Assembly (NCBI GenBank): GCA_019456305.1
Contig: VRUD01000020.1
Coordinates: 1 to 49,145 of the forward strand
Direction: 5' to 3'
DNA from: Cytophagales bacterium
Lineage (GTDB): Bacteria > Bacteroidota > Bacteroidia > Cytophagales > VRUD01
Length of the DNA stretch: 49,145 nt
The notes under the pieces were generated by a model. It was not told where the DNA came from and ran no database searches. It saw nothing but the letters and a program-made list of their open reading frames with translations. Of this stretch, positions 36,613 through 45,007 are shown in pieces. A program made the translations under genes and the position numbers. The stretch's first letter is position 1, and every line of letters begins with the position of its first letter.

Positions 36613-36873
36613 ATGCCTGAGTTATGCAGATTTTATGGAATTGTTGTTCAGATGTTTTACAAAGATCATGAACCGCCTCATTTTCATATTACCTATAACG
36701 AATATAGAGCTAAAGTTTCAATAGAAGATCTGAAGTTAATTTCCGGCAAATTTCCAAGAAAAGGACTGAATTTAATACTTGATTGGGCAGAACTTCATCA
36801 AGAAGAACTTTTAGAAAAGTGGGAGTTAATGAAAAATGAAAAACCACTTGGTAAAATTGAACCTATAAAATAA
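36613..36873 (+). CDS. DUF4160 protein
   Basis: I choose the ATG at 36613 (86 residues) over an upstream TTG at 36589, because MPELCRFYGIVVQMF is the usual DUF4160 opening. The family motif FYKDHEPPHFHITYNEYRAKVSI follows, and the C-terminal half (GKFPRKGLNLILDWAELHQEELLEKWE) is typical. The small soluble family is of unknown function and frequently lies beside DUF2442, as here (9-base gap). A toxin-antitoxin role has been suggested from such pairing but cannot be shown from this sequence. Confidence 0.88.
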   Translation: MPELCRFYGIVVQMFYKDHEPPHFHITYNEYRAKVSIEDLKLISGKFPRKGLNLILDWAELHQEELLEKWELMKNEKPLGKIEPIK

Positions 36874-36882
36874 TGTATAATC

Positions 36883-37140
36883 ATGCATTGGATTAAAGAA
36901 GTAAGATACCTCAGAGAATATAAATTAGAAATTATTTTTGATGACGATTATATTAAGATCATTGATATAAAATCTTTTATAGGAGGTAATGGTGTATTTA
37001 AGGAATTAAAAGATATTGAATACTTCAGAAAAGTAAAAAAAGACCCTTATTCAAATACAATTTGCTGGCCAAATGGTGCAGATATATGCCCTGATGTTTT
37101 ATACGAAATTGGAAAAACAATTGAATATATTAAAGATTGA
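36883..37140 (+). CDS. DUF2442 protein
   Basis: An 85-residue protein with the DUF2442 pattern: W-I-K-E-V near the start, LEIIFDDDYIKIIDIKSFI, FRKVKKDPYSNTICWPNGADICPDVLYE at the C-terminus. It is co-transcribed with the DUF4160 gene 9 bases upstream. It probably acts with that protein; the biochemical function is unknown. The ending at a helix (IGKTIEYIKD) is complete for the family. Confidence 0.88.
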   Translation: MHWIKEVRYLREYKLEIIFDDDYIKIIDIKSFIGGNGVFKELKDIEYFRKVKKDPYSNTICWPNGADICPDVLYEIGKTIEYIKD

Positions 37141-37156
37141 TTAACATTTAAAATTC

Positions 37157-37366
37157 TGACAAGTTTTGGCAAAATATTTAGTTTTTGGCTGTTAGTTTTT
37201 GGTTATGGTTTGATAGTTTATGGTTATAGTTTTTTAGTTTGTTGGTCGTGCCATGAGTCCGGCATTAGCAAACTATTGAACTAATGAACTAAAACTAACA
37301 ACCAAATAACTAAAACTAAAAACCAAAAATCCTGAACTAAAATTTTGGTTCTGGCTACGCCAGGTT
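37157..37366. repeat. composite intergenic repeat, copy 2
   Basis: Has the same ends as 2701-2861 (tgaca...ttttggcaaaatattt and ttttggttctggctacgcca) around a different core. The core is a decayed long inverted repeat of agtttttggttatggtttgat-type words and their complements (aactaaaactaacaaccaaa). It fills the gap before the 37424 gene. Confidence 0.6.
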
Positions 37367-37378
37367 AGGATTTTGTTT

Positions 37379-37386
37379 TATTTTTG
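37379..37386 (+). promoter_or_regulatory. putative -7 element of the BNR/T9SS gene
   Basis: TATTTTTG fits TAnnTTTG, 38 bases before the chosen ATG (37424). A TTG at the -33 distance was not found. Confidence 0.35.
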
Positions 37387-37423
37387 TATATTTACACCAA
37401 TTAAAATTAATACAACAATAGAT

Positions 37424-40400
37424 ATGAAAAAATCATTCTTATTCGTGTTCGCTTTTATTGCAGGAATAAGCATTTCAAGCGGACAAGCCTCCTGGGGCGT
37501 TCAAATCGGCCATACTTGCTATGACCTCCAGACAAACGCCGCAATACGTAACGGACTTGTGAGTAAACCTAACGGCACCATGGCTGCCGTATGGATCCAA
37601 AATCATTCATGTACCACTCCTCAGCCAGATCCGGCTGACAGGGGTATTGGTTACAACTATTATAATGGCGCTTCATGGGTGTATGGTATTAATGGTGAGT
37701 GCGGGATTCCTCATGGCTGTGCTTCAGGATATGTTGGATGGCCTAACATTGTTTGGTCAGATTCTATGGATGAGATCGTAATTACTCATACTCCTCTAAA
37801 AATAACGAGGCGTCCCATACAAGGTTCTGGCGCGTGGAGCACAACAACTCTGCCTTTCACTTATCCTTATGGCGGTGATGTGTGGCCCAGGGCTGTTGCG
37901 GATGGGAATTATATTCATATTATAAGTTCAAGTCCGGCTGGGGTAACTCCAGGTGGAGTAACGAGACCTGCAATTTACTACCGGTCTTCTGACGGTGGAA
38001 TGACGTGGGATATTACGAATTTGCTTGTTCCGGGTATGGACGATACAACCGTAATTGGTGGAATAGGCGCTGATTCTTATGCTATTGACGCCAGGAATGG
38101 TACGGTTGCTTTCACAGCAGGTGGTTGGGGAGAAGACTGGATAATGTGGAAATCCACTGCTAACGGAGATATCGGTACGTGGAGCTTTACAATAATTGCA
38201 CCCTTTGATACTGCAGGTAAATTATACTTTGGCCCTAATAGTTATGAAGTTTGGACTTATGATGATGCACACGCAGTTACTGTTGACAATAATGGTATGG
38301 TTCATGCTTCAACCGGACAAATAGTGCTTGAAGTTAACAGCCTGGGAGTACCTACAGGCAGCCTTTTCCCTTTGGGAGATGATGGACTCTATTACTGGAA
38401 TGAAAACATGAGCGCTCCTCTTATTGTAGCCGGGTTGGTTGACCTGCCCAACTGGACCTGTACGCCTACGCCTTGCCCGCCCGATGGTGACCCATCCAGT
38501 GGAATAGGCAATAATTTTCCTATCTATTACCTGGGGGTTACGTCTATGTCGCAGATCTCTGTTGATCAAACCGGCAATCCATACATTGTATATGCAGGCA
38601 TGGTTGAGTGGACCTCAAATACAGGAGATACTTCAGGTCAATCATTCAGAGACCTGTATTTGGTTTATTCACCCGATGGCGGTTGTACCTGGAGCAAACC
38701 AATTAACATAGCAGGTCATCCATTATTAGGTAATGTTGATGACGGCTCAAGCGGCACGGGATTTGAGGAAGATGTTTATCCAATGACCAACAAAATGATA
38801 TGGGCAGACAACCGAATTCATATTGTTTGGCAGGAAGACTCAGAGCCTAGTACTGAGCTTCAGGGTGGTGGTCCAACTGCTATTAACTACATGATGTACT
38901 ATTCTTTTGATGTTACTACCTTGCCGTTTGATACCGGCGCCTTGGTTGTGTGCTCAGGCATACTTGCTGTTACTCCATTATCTTCTCAAATTTGTGCCGG
39001 GGATAGTGTTGTCCTTACTGCAAGCGGTGTCGATACATATTCCTGGTCTCCGTCAGGCAGTCTGAGTGCCGGCACAGGCGATACTGTAATTGCTTTCCCA
39101 TCTGCTACTACTACCTATACCATAGTGGGAACAGATACCACAACAGGTATTGTTGATTCAGCGACAGTTACCGTAACGATATTGGGAAATACTCCTGCTG
39201 CAGGTTTCACTGCCGGCTCAACTTCCGGGTGTGATACTTTAACAACAACCTTTATCAATACTTCTACGGGTTCAACGGGATATATGTGGTCATTCCCGGG
39301 AGGAACTCCATCTACTTCTACCGTTGCAAATCCATCTGTAACCTATAACGCCCCGGGAGCTTATGATGTTGAATTGATAGCTATTGGTTGCGGAACAAAT
39401 GATACACTTTCTACTGCGGGCTATATCACAATTGATTCGTTACCTGGTATCTTTGTAACACCGTCATCTGCAATTTGTTTTGGAAGTAGTGTAATTCTGA
39501 CAGCCACGGGAGGAAATTCATATGCCTGGTCACCCGCGGCAGGATTAAGCGGTACATCAGGTGCTGTTGTAACTGCTGCACCAACAACTACCACAACGTA
39601 TGTCGTTATCGGCACAGATACAAATGGCTGCAGCAATACAGCATCAGTTGCCGTGACCATCTACCCTTTGCCAACCATTTCTGTCAATCCTCCATCCGGG
39701 GTAATATGTGACAGCGGTTTGGTTTCACTTACAGCTAACGGGGCTATTACGTACAGTTGGTCACCTTCAACCGGTTTAAATGTTGATACGGGGGCTATTG
39801 TTGACGCCTCACCTTCCTTTACTACTACTTATACTGTAACAGGAACTGATAATAATGGCTGTTCAGGCGCTGTATCAATTACCGTAGTTGCAGCTAATTC
39901 GCCAACAATTACCGTAAATCCTGCATCACCGGCAATTTGTCCGGGTGAACCGGTAACACTCACTGCAAACGGAGGTACTACATATACCTGGTCACCGCCT
40001 CAGGGATTGAGTTCTACGGTCGGGGCCTCTGTTGTTGCTTCACCTGATTCTACTACCACTTATACAGTAATTAGTGTTGACGCTAACGGTTGTTCCGGTA
40101 CTTCGTCCATCACAGTATCCGTGAATCCATTTGTAGGTTCATTTAGTTCAGATAAAGATACTGTTGATCTTGCAATTTCTTTTTTTATACAATTTACCGA
40201 CAACACCAGCGGCTCTACTTCCTGGTCATGGAATTTTGGTGATGGTAATTTTGCTACTATCCAAAATCCACCCTATAACTATTTTTCTGAAGGGATTTAC
40301 ACCGTGGTATTGATAGTATCAAATGGTACCTGCACGGATACAGTCCAAAAAACGATCGTGGTAATAAAAACCACAGGCATCAGTGAAGATCTAAACGAAA

Positions 40401-40627
40401 GTTTAAAGATATATCCGAATCCTGCTGCCGGTATGTTGATCATTCAGTCTAATGGTATCAAGATAGAAAGCATAAAGCTGATCAATTCTTTAGGACAGAT
40501 TGTATTGGATGTAGTGCCGGAAGGAACAAATAAATTGGATATTTCAAAACTAACAGCAGGGAATTATATTGTACAGATTGAGACAGAAAAAGGTGTGGTA
40601 TCAAAAAATGTTGATATAAGCAGATAA
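37424..40627 (+). CDS. secreted BNR-repeat (sialidase-like) protein with Ig-like/PKD domains, T9SS-sorted
   Basis: I start at ATG 37424, where the signal peptide MKKSFLFVFAFIAGISISS begins. A frame from 37373 adds 17 unlikely residues. The N-terminal 500 residues form a propeller-like domain with Asp-box motifs (YYRSSDGGMTWD, VYSPDGGCTWS), as in sialidases and other BNR proteins. Four Ig-like repeats (ICxGxSVxLTAxGxxxYxWSPxxGLS) and PKD domains follow. The type A T9SS signal SLKIYPNPAAGMLIIQSNG closes the protein. No catalytic sialidase residues could be assigned, so a glycan-binding or structural surface role is equally possible. Confidence 0.85.
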   Translation: MKKSFLFVFAFIAGISISSGQASWGVQIGHTCYDLQTNAAIRNGLVSKPNGTMAAVWIQNHSCTTPQPDPADRGIGYNYYNGASWVYGINGECGIPHGCASGYVGWPNIVWSDSMDEIVITHTPLKITRRPIQGSGAWSTTTLPFTYPYGGDVWPRAVADGNYIHIISSSPAGVTPGGVTRPAIYYRSSDGGMTWDITNLLVPGMDDTTVIGGIGADSYAIDARNGTVAFTAGGWGEDWIMWKSTANGDIGTWSFTIIAPFDTAGKLYFGPNSYEVWTYDDAHAVTVDNNGMVHASTGQIVLEVNSLGVPTGSLFPLGDDGLYYWNENMSAPLIVAGLVDLPNWTCTPTPCPPDGDPSSGIGNNFPIYYLGVTSMSQISVDQTGNPYIVYAGMVEWTSNTGDTSGQSFRDLYLVYSPDGGCTWSKPINIAGHPLLGNVDDGSSGTGFEEDVYPMTNKMIWADNRIHIVWQEDSEPSTELQGGGPTAINYMMYYSFDVTTLPFDTGALVVCSGILAVTPLSSQICAGDSVVLTASGVDTYSWSPSGSLSAGTGDTVIAFPSATTTYTIVGTDTTTGIVDSATVTVTILGNTPAAGFTAGSTSGCDTLTTTFINTSTGSTGYMWSFPGGTPSTSTVANPSVTYNAPGAYDVELIAIGCGTNDTLSTAGYITIDSLPGIFVTPSSAICFGSSVILTATGGNSYAWSPAAGLSGTSGAVVTAAPTTTTTYVVIGTDTNGCSNTASVAVTIYPLPTISVNPPSGVICDSGLVSLTANGAITYSWSPSTGLNVDTGAIVDASPSFTTTYTVTGTDNNGCSGAVSITVVAANSPTITVNPASPAICPGEPVTLTANGGTTYTWSPPQGLSSTVGASVVASPDSTTTYTVISVDANGCSGTSSITVSVNPFVGSFSSDKDTVDLAISFFIQFTDNTSGSTSWSWNFGDGNFATIQNPPYNYFSEGIYTVVLIVSNGTCTDTVQKTIVVIKTTGISEDLNESLKIYPNPAAGMLIIQSNGIKIESIKLINSLGQIVLDVVPEGTNKLDISKLTAGNYIVQIETEKGVVSKNVDISR

Positions 40628-40673
40628 TAATAGAATTTGTAAAGAATTAGATAATAGATCCATTACAATACGA

Positions 40674-41747
40674 TTACTTTTTAATTTGATAATACGGATC
40701 ATATCCATTCATTTCTTTTTGATAATAGCCGCTCTCGTTAAGTGGCCGTTTTTTAGGATGAGCCATACATTGCTTTGAACAAGCGCCCTCATACGTCAGG
40801 CCACACTTCTTACAGATGGGCAGGTGTAAATTACACTCCGGATTCGCACAATTAACCATCCTGTCGCAAGTAGAATCACAAATGTAACACCTGGAAATAA
40901 CCACTGGATTTACTTTGTTAACATCCACGGCTATCCTACTGTCAAACACATAGCATTTACCATCAAAATCCTTTCCACCTTCTTTATAGCCATAGTTAAT
41001 AATACCCCCGTGAAGCTGATAAACATCTTTAAAGCCCTGCTGAAGAAGGTACGCACTTGCCTTCTCGCATCTTATACCTCCTGTACAATATGTTAATATC
41101 TTGCAGTTTTTATAGCGTTCTAATTCCTTAACTTTTGAAGTAAAATCCCTGAAGTGGTCAATATTTAAGGTAACCGCATTTTTGAACCTACCTATTTTAT
41201 GTTCAACATTGTTTCTCACATCCAGAACCACTACAGCCCCCCTACCAGCCCCCCTAAGTCCCCCTGAATCGGTGAATGGGTGAATCGGTGAATCGGTGAA
41301 TCGCTTCGTTTTCCCTCTCTCCGTTTCTCCGATTCCCCGTTTCTCCGATTCAAGTTGGCTTGGAGTTAGGGGGGGGCTGTGGATTAATCTTTTAAATTCA
41401 TTGGGTTCTAAGTACACCCCGGTTTTTTTATTTGGATCAATTGCAGGAAATCCCAAACTTACTAACTCAGGTTTTACGCGCACATTTAGTTTTTTGAAAA
41501 CATGACCTTGGTGCTCATCAATCTTAAATTCAATATTTTTGAAACGGGCATCATTTTTTAGAAATCGCCTATATTTTTCGCAATTTTCCTTAATGCCTGA
41601 AATAATTCCATTGATACCTTCTTTAGCTATAATAATTCTTCCTTTAAGGTTTGAAGATAAACAATAAAGATGATGCTCTTTTCTGAAGTTCTCAGGATCA
41701 TCAATAGGGGTGTAACAGTAATATAATAAGATACTATACGCTCTCAT
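40674..41747 (-). CDS. trhO: rhodanese-domain tRNA U34 hydroxylase (TrhO/YceA family) with insertion
   Basis: A 357-residue protein of the TrhO family, which hydroxylates uridine 34 of some tRNAs using oxygen. The N-terminal acylphosphatase-like domain (1-100) includes GRIIIAKEGINGIISG. The rhodanese domain has VVVLDVRNNVEHKIGRF and the active-site loop ILTYCTGGIRCEKA with catalytic Cys near 221. A Cys-rich C-terminal region (CYICDSTCDRMVNCANPEC) follows. Residues 123-170 are an in-frame insertion between YLEPNEFKRLI and VVVLDVRNN, where the family normally has only a few residues. It shares 30 residues with insertion 3 of UvrA. The gene is 3 bases after cvpA. Confidence 0.94.
   Translation of the reverse strand: MRAYSILLYYCYTPIDDPENFRKEHHLYCLSSNLKGRIIIAKEGINGIISGIKENCEKYRRFLKNDARFKNIEFKIDEHQGHVFKKLNVRVKPELVSLGFPAIDPNKKTGVYLEPNEFKRLIHSPPLTPSQLESEKRGIGETERGKTKRFTDSPIHPFTDSGGLRGAGRGAVVVLDVRNNVEHKIGRFKNAVTLNIDHFRDFTSKVKELERYKNCKILTYCTGGIRCEKASAYLLQQGFKDVYQLHGGIINYGYKEGGKDFDGKCYVFDSRIAVDVNKVNPVVISRCYICDSTCDRMVNCANPECNLHLPICKKCGLTYEGACSKQCMAHPKKRPLNESGYYQKEMNGYDPYYQIKK
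41238..41381. repeat. in-frame insertion in trhO, shared with uvrA insertion 3
   Basis: Holds gaatcggtgaatcg words, the 90-base segment (41289-41378) matching 13891-13979, and gccccccta words of the C-rich family. It encodes about 48 residues just before the rhodanese core. Confidence 0.85.
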
Positions 41748-41750
41748 GTT

Positions 41751-42275
41751 TTATATTTGTAATAAATCCTTAATTGAATCCATCAAATCCTGTATAAAAG
41801 GCAAAAACAGCGCAAACCAGGCAATTATCATCGGGGCTAAATTTACCATAAAAGGAAATAAAAAAGTACCTGTTGTTGCATCCTCCGGAAAAACTATTCC
41901 TGCCAGTTGGACCAGCCATAAGATAATGCTTAAACCAAATGCCCATTTTATCAGGCCTACCAAAGCCCCGGAAAAATTGTCGAGACTTCCAAGTAAAGTA
42001 TAATCTAAAACCTTTTTCAAGGCCTTTCCTAAAATATTTACCAATATTACGATAGAAATAAATATTAGTATAAAGGCAAGTATAGGTATCAACTTATGAT
42101 AATCTCCAATAAAATTTGTGAGTGTATGGATCCCCCAGTGTAACAATTTAAATCCACCAATAACTCCCAGAACTAATGCGAATATAGCTACAATTTCCAG
42201 CAACAGACCTTTTTTATAACCTCTGTAGGCGCCCCATAGTAAGGGAATCAGCAAAATTATATCAAGAAACTTCAA
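41751..42275 (-). CDS. CvpA family membrane protein
   Basis: A 174-residue protein with four membrane helices and the CvpA-family opening FLDIILLIPLLWGAYRGYKKGLLLEIV, followed by the family pattern ...ILVNILGKALKKVLDYTLLGSLDNFSGALVGLIKW. CvpA proteins are linked to colicin V production and to envelope or biofilm phenotypes in other bacteria. The exact role is unclear. It is in a minus-strand run between yqeY and trhO (3 bases from trhO). The 88-bp mobile element sits between yqeY and this gene. Confidence 0.87.
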   Translation of the reverse strand: MKFLDIILLIPLLWGAYRGYKKGLLLEIVAIFALVLGVIGGFKLLHWGIHTLTNFIGDYHKLIPILAFILIFISIVILVNILGKALKKVLDYTLLGSLDNFSGALVGLIKWAFGLSIILWLVQLAGIVFPEDATTGTFLFPFMVNLAPMIIAWFALFLPFIQDLMDSIKDLLQI

Positions 42276-42285
42276 TGATACTAAT

Positions 42286-42374
42286 GGGCATCTCTAAAAA
42301 CTACATATTTTTTAAAACACACCCCTTGCCCCTCTTGATAGAGGGGAATATATGGTGTAGTTTTTAGAGATGCC
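42286..42374. mobile_element. 88-bp MITE-like inverted-repeat element, copy 2
   Basis: Inverted copy of 8673-8761, with about one internal difference. Arms are a perfect 20-bp inverted repeat and the flanks are ctaatg on both sides (42281-42286 and 42375-42380). The yqeY stop codon TAG begins in the right flank, so the insertion lies exactly at the gene end and splits the yqeY-cvpA gap. Confidence 0.87.
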
Positions 42375-42833
42375 CTAATGATAAAATACTAATAGCTTTT
42401 TAACCAAATCAGCAATAACTTTTCCATCTGCCTGGCCTGCTAATTCCTTCGTGGCAATCCCCATTACTTTACCCATATCCGAAGGAGCCGATGCCCCAAT
42501 CTTTTTTATGATCTCTTTTAATTTATCGGTAAGCTCATTATCAGATAGCTGTGCCGGCAAATATTTTTCAATTATTTTCAACTCTGCTAATTCAACTCCT
42601 TCAAGATCTTTTCTACTTTGTGATGCATAAATTTCGGCAGATTCTTTTCGCTGCTTTACTGCTTTCATCAAGAGCTTTAATTCAGCATCTTTGGATAATT
42701 CACCCCCGGAACCCTTTTCAGTTTCGGCTATTAATATCAGTGATTTAACGCTTCTTAAAGCGAGCAAAGCAACCCGATCTTTGGATAGCATCGCTTTTTT
42801 GATATCAGCATCAATTTGTTCTTTTAAGTTCAT
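42375..42833 (-). CDS. yqeY: GatB/YqeY domain protein
   Basis: A 152-residue protein with the YqeY pattern: an N-terminal helical part (LKEQIDADIKKAMLSKDRVALLALRSVKS) and a C-terminal part (AELKIIEKYLPAQLSDNEL, GKVMGIATKELAGQADGKVIADLVKKLL). The family resembles the tail domain of GatB and is thought to bind tRNA, with the cellular role poorly defined. Its ATG overlaps the TGA of the upstream TPR gene (ATGA). The last residues VFYH and the stop abut the mobile element, so the native C-terminus may have been slightly altered. Confidence 0.93.
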   Translation of the reverse strand: MNLKEQIDADIKKAMLSKDRVALLALRSVKSLILIAETEKGSGGELSKDAELKLLMKAVKQRKESAEIYASQSRKDLEGVELAELKIIEKYLPAQLSDNELTDKLKEIIKKIGASAPSDMGKVMGIATKELAGQADGKVIADLVKKLLVFYH

Positions 42834-44995
42834 TTACAATATTTCTTAATAAAATCATATGCCTCAAAAATACCAAGTTCACCGGCTTTACTCCAATCTA
42901 AGCAGGCGCCATCTTTATCTCCGGATTCATATTTAGTGGCGGCTCTGATAAGATAAGCCAAAGAAAGATCAGGTTTCATTTCAATCGCCTTATTATAATC
43001 CTTTACAGCTCCTTTATATTGTCCTAATTCACTTTTAGCTTTACCCCTGTTATAATAAGCCAAACCATAATCCGGATTTAAATTGATCGTCTTGCTGTAA
43101 TCCTGTATTGATCCTCTATAATCTCTTAATTCATCTTTTACAACACCCCTGAAAAAATATGCCTCTGCATTGCCAGGATTTAATTCTATCGCTTTATTGA
43201 GATCCTTAATTGCGCCTTTATAATCTGCTGTTTTACCTTTAGCAATACCTCCGTTCAGATAGGCTTTAGCAAAACCGGGTTTTAATTCAATCGCTTTATT
43301 GAAATCTTTTATTGCCCCTGAATAATCTTTTTGATGACTTTTAGCAACACCTCTGTTATACCAGCACTGATAATATTCACTGTTTAATTTTATCGCTTTA
43401 CTGTAATCCTTTATTGCTCCTTTATGATCTCTTAATACTTCTTTCGTGAGCCCTCTATTGTAATATCCACCGACCCCGTCAGGATTTAATTCTATCTCCT
43501 TATCGAAATCAGGCATTGCTTCTTTATAAAACCCTGATCTGCTTTTAGCAATACCCCTGTTTTTATAAGCATTGACAAGGTCTGGTTTCAGATCAATTGC
43601 CTTGTCGTAATCCTGTATAGCTTCTTCGAAATTGCCTGATTCATATTTAATAAGTCCTTTGTAAAAATACGCCATAGCATCATCAGGATTTAACGCTATT
43701 GCCTTATCGTGGTCCTGGGTTGCACCTTTGTAATCCTTTAATTTATATTTTGCCTGGCCCCTGTTATTATAAAGATTTGCATCGTCAGGATTCAACTTTA
43801 TCGCTTTACTGAAATCATCTATTGCCCCGTTGTAATCTTGCAGATCTACTTTACTGAAGCCTCTGTATAAATAAGCTTTGGTATAATCTGATTTTAGTTT
43901 TATTGCTTTATCGAAATCCTGTATTGCGCCTCTATGGTCTTGTAAATATTTTTTAGAAAGTCCCCTGTTATAAAAAGCTAAAGCAAAACCTGGATTCAGC
44001 ATAAGCATCATATTATTATCCTTGATGGAACCACTATAATCCTGCAAATAAGCTTTTGCAAGCGCCCTGTTATAATAACCCTCATCCAAAGCAGAGTCCA
44101 TCTGGATTGCCAAATTAAAATCCCATATTGCTGCATTATAATCTCTCAACTCATATCTGGCAAGAGCTCTGCTATGATAAGCATCAAGATAATCAGGTTC
44201 TATAGCCAGAACAGTATTATAATCCTGTATTGCTCCATTGTAATCCTGTGAATCAGCTTTTACAAGGCCTCTGTTATAATAAGCTTCAAAATCGTCAGGA
44301 TTTGACGCTATTGCCTTATTGCAAACTTCTATTACTCCGATAGTGTCTTGTAAGTATTTTTTGGAAACAACACTGTTATACCATGGCCTGGCAAAAATAT
44401 GGTTTAATATAACCTTTTTATTATGCTGTATAGCTCCAATGTAATCTTCTAAATTATCATTAATATCACTCCCACTTAAAAGCAGGGGTCCCGAATACCC
44501 GGGATCAAAAATTTTTAGCTCAATTGCTTTATTACAATCCTTTATTGCTTCATTGTAAAGGCCAGACTCATATTTGGCGATCCCTCTTTCATAAAAAGCT
44601 TCATGATACTCAGGGTTTAAGTCAATTGCTTTATTGTAATCGTCTATTGCTCCCAGATATTTTTTAAAGCCGACTTTAGCCTTACCCCTGTTATAATAGC
44701 GCTCAACTATTTCTGGTTTCAATTCGATGGCCTTATCAAAATCCTGTATTGCGCCTTCATAATCCTCTAATTCATATTTAGCAAGCCCCCTTCTATTATA
44801 GGCCTTATCATAATTAGAAAAAAGCTTAATAGCTTTATTCAGATCTATTAGCGCTGCTTTATAATTACCGGATTTATGTTTTTTAAGACCGCTCTTATAA
44901 TAATCTTTTGCTGACTTTTGGGAAAAAGCATAAAAAGCAACCACGAGTAGAAGAAATGTAAGTGTGATTTTGTTCATTTTTTTTTGATGCTGCAT
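42830..44995 (-). CDS. 20-repeat TPR protein, exported
   Basis: A 721-residue protein. A signal peptide starts at Met7 (44977, MNKITLTFLLLVVAFYAFSQ), so 44977 may be the true start. Twenty near-consecutive TPR units follow (AYYNRGxAKxxLxDYxGAIxDYxKAIxLxPD). The fifth is disturbed by the CCCGAATACCCGGG palindrome read as FDPGYSG. The terminal tail DGACLDWSKAGELGIF...KKYCK resembles the smaller TPR protein at 12074. The 3' end overlaps yqeY by four bases. The upstream MNT-HEPN gene ends 12 bases before it. The binding partner is unknown. Confidence 0.88.
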   Translation of the reverse strand: MQHQKKMNKITLTFLLLVVAFYAFSQKSAKDYYKSGLKKHKSGNYKAALIDLNKAIKLFSNYDKAYNRRGLAKYELEDYEGAIQDFDKAIELKPEIVERYYNRGKAKVGFKKYLGAIDDYNKAIDLNPEYHEAFYERGIAKYESGLYNEAIKDCNKAIELKIFDPGYSGPLLLSGSDINDNLEDYIGAIQHNKKVILNHIFARPWYNSVVSKKYLQDTIGVIEVCNKAIASNPDDFEAYYNRGLVKADSQDYNGAIQDYNTVLAIEPDYLDAYHSRALARYELRDYNAAIWDFNLAIQMDSALDEGYYNRALAKAYLQDYSGSIKDNNMMLMLNPGFALAFYNRGLSKKYLQDHRGAIQDFDKAIKLKSDYTKAYLYRGFSKVDLQDYNGAIDDFSKAIKLNPDDANLYNNRGQAKYKLKDYKGATQDHDKAIALNPDDAMAYFYKGLIKYESGNFEEAIQDYDKAIDLKPDLVNAYKNRGIAKSRSGFYKEAMPDFDKEIELNPDGVGGYYNRGLTKEVLRDHKGAIKDYSKAIKLNSEYYQCWYNRGVAKSHQKDYSGAIKDFNKAIELKPGFAKAYLNGGIAKGKTADYKGAIKDLNKAIELNPGNAEAYFFRGVVKDELRDYRGSIQDYSKTINLNPDYGLAYYNRGKAKSELGQYKGAVKDYNKAIEMKPDLSLAYLIRAATKYESGDKDGACLDWSKAGELGIFEAYDFIKKYCK
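44489..44504. repeat. CCCGAATACCCGGG variant palindrome inside TPR gene (copy 10)
   Basis: tcccgaatacccggga, two changes from the family sequence, read in frame as DPGYSG inside the degraded fifth TPR. Surrounding residues depart from the TPR consensus for about 20 positions. Confidence 0.75.
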
Positions 44996-45007
44996 TACTC
45001 AGTTAAT

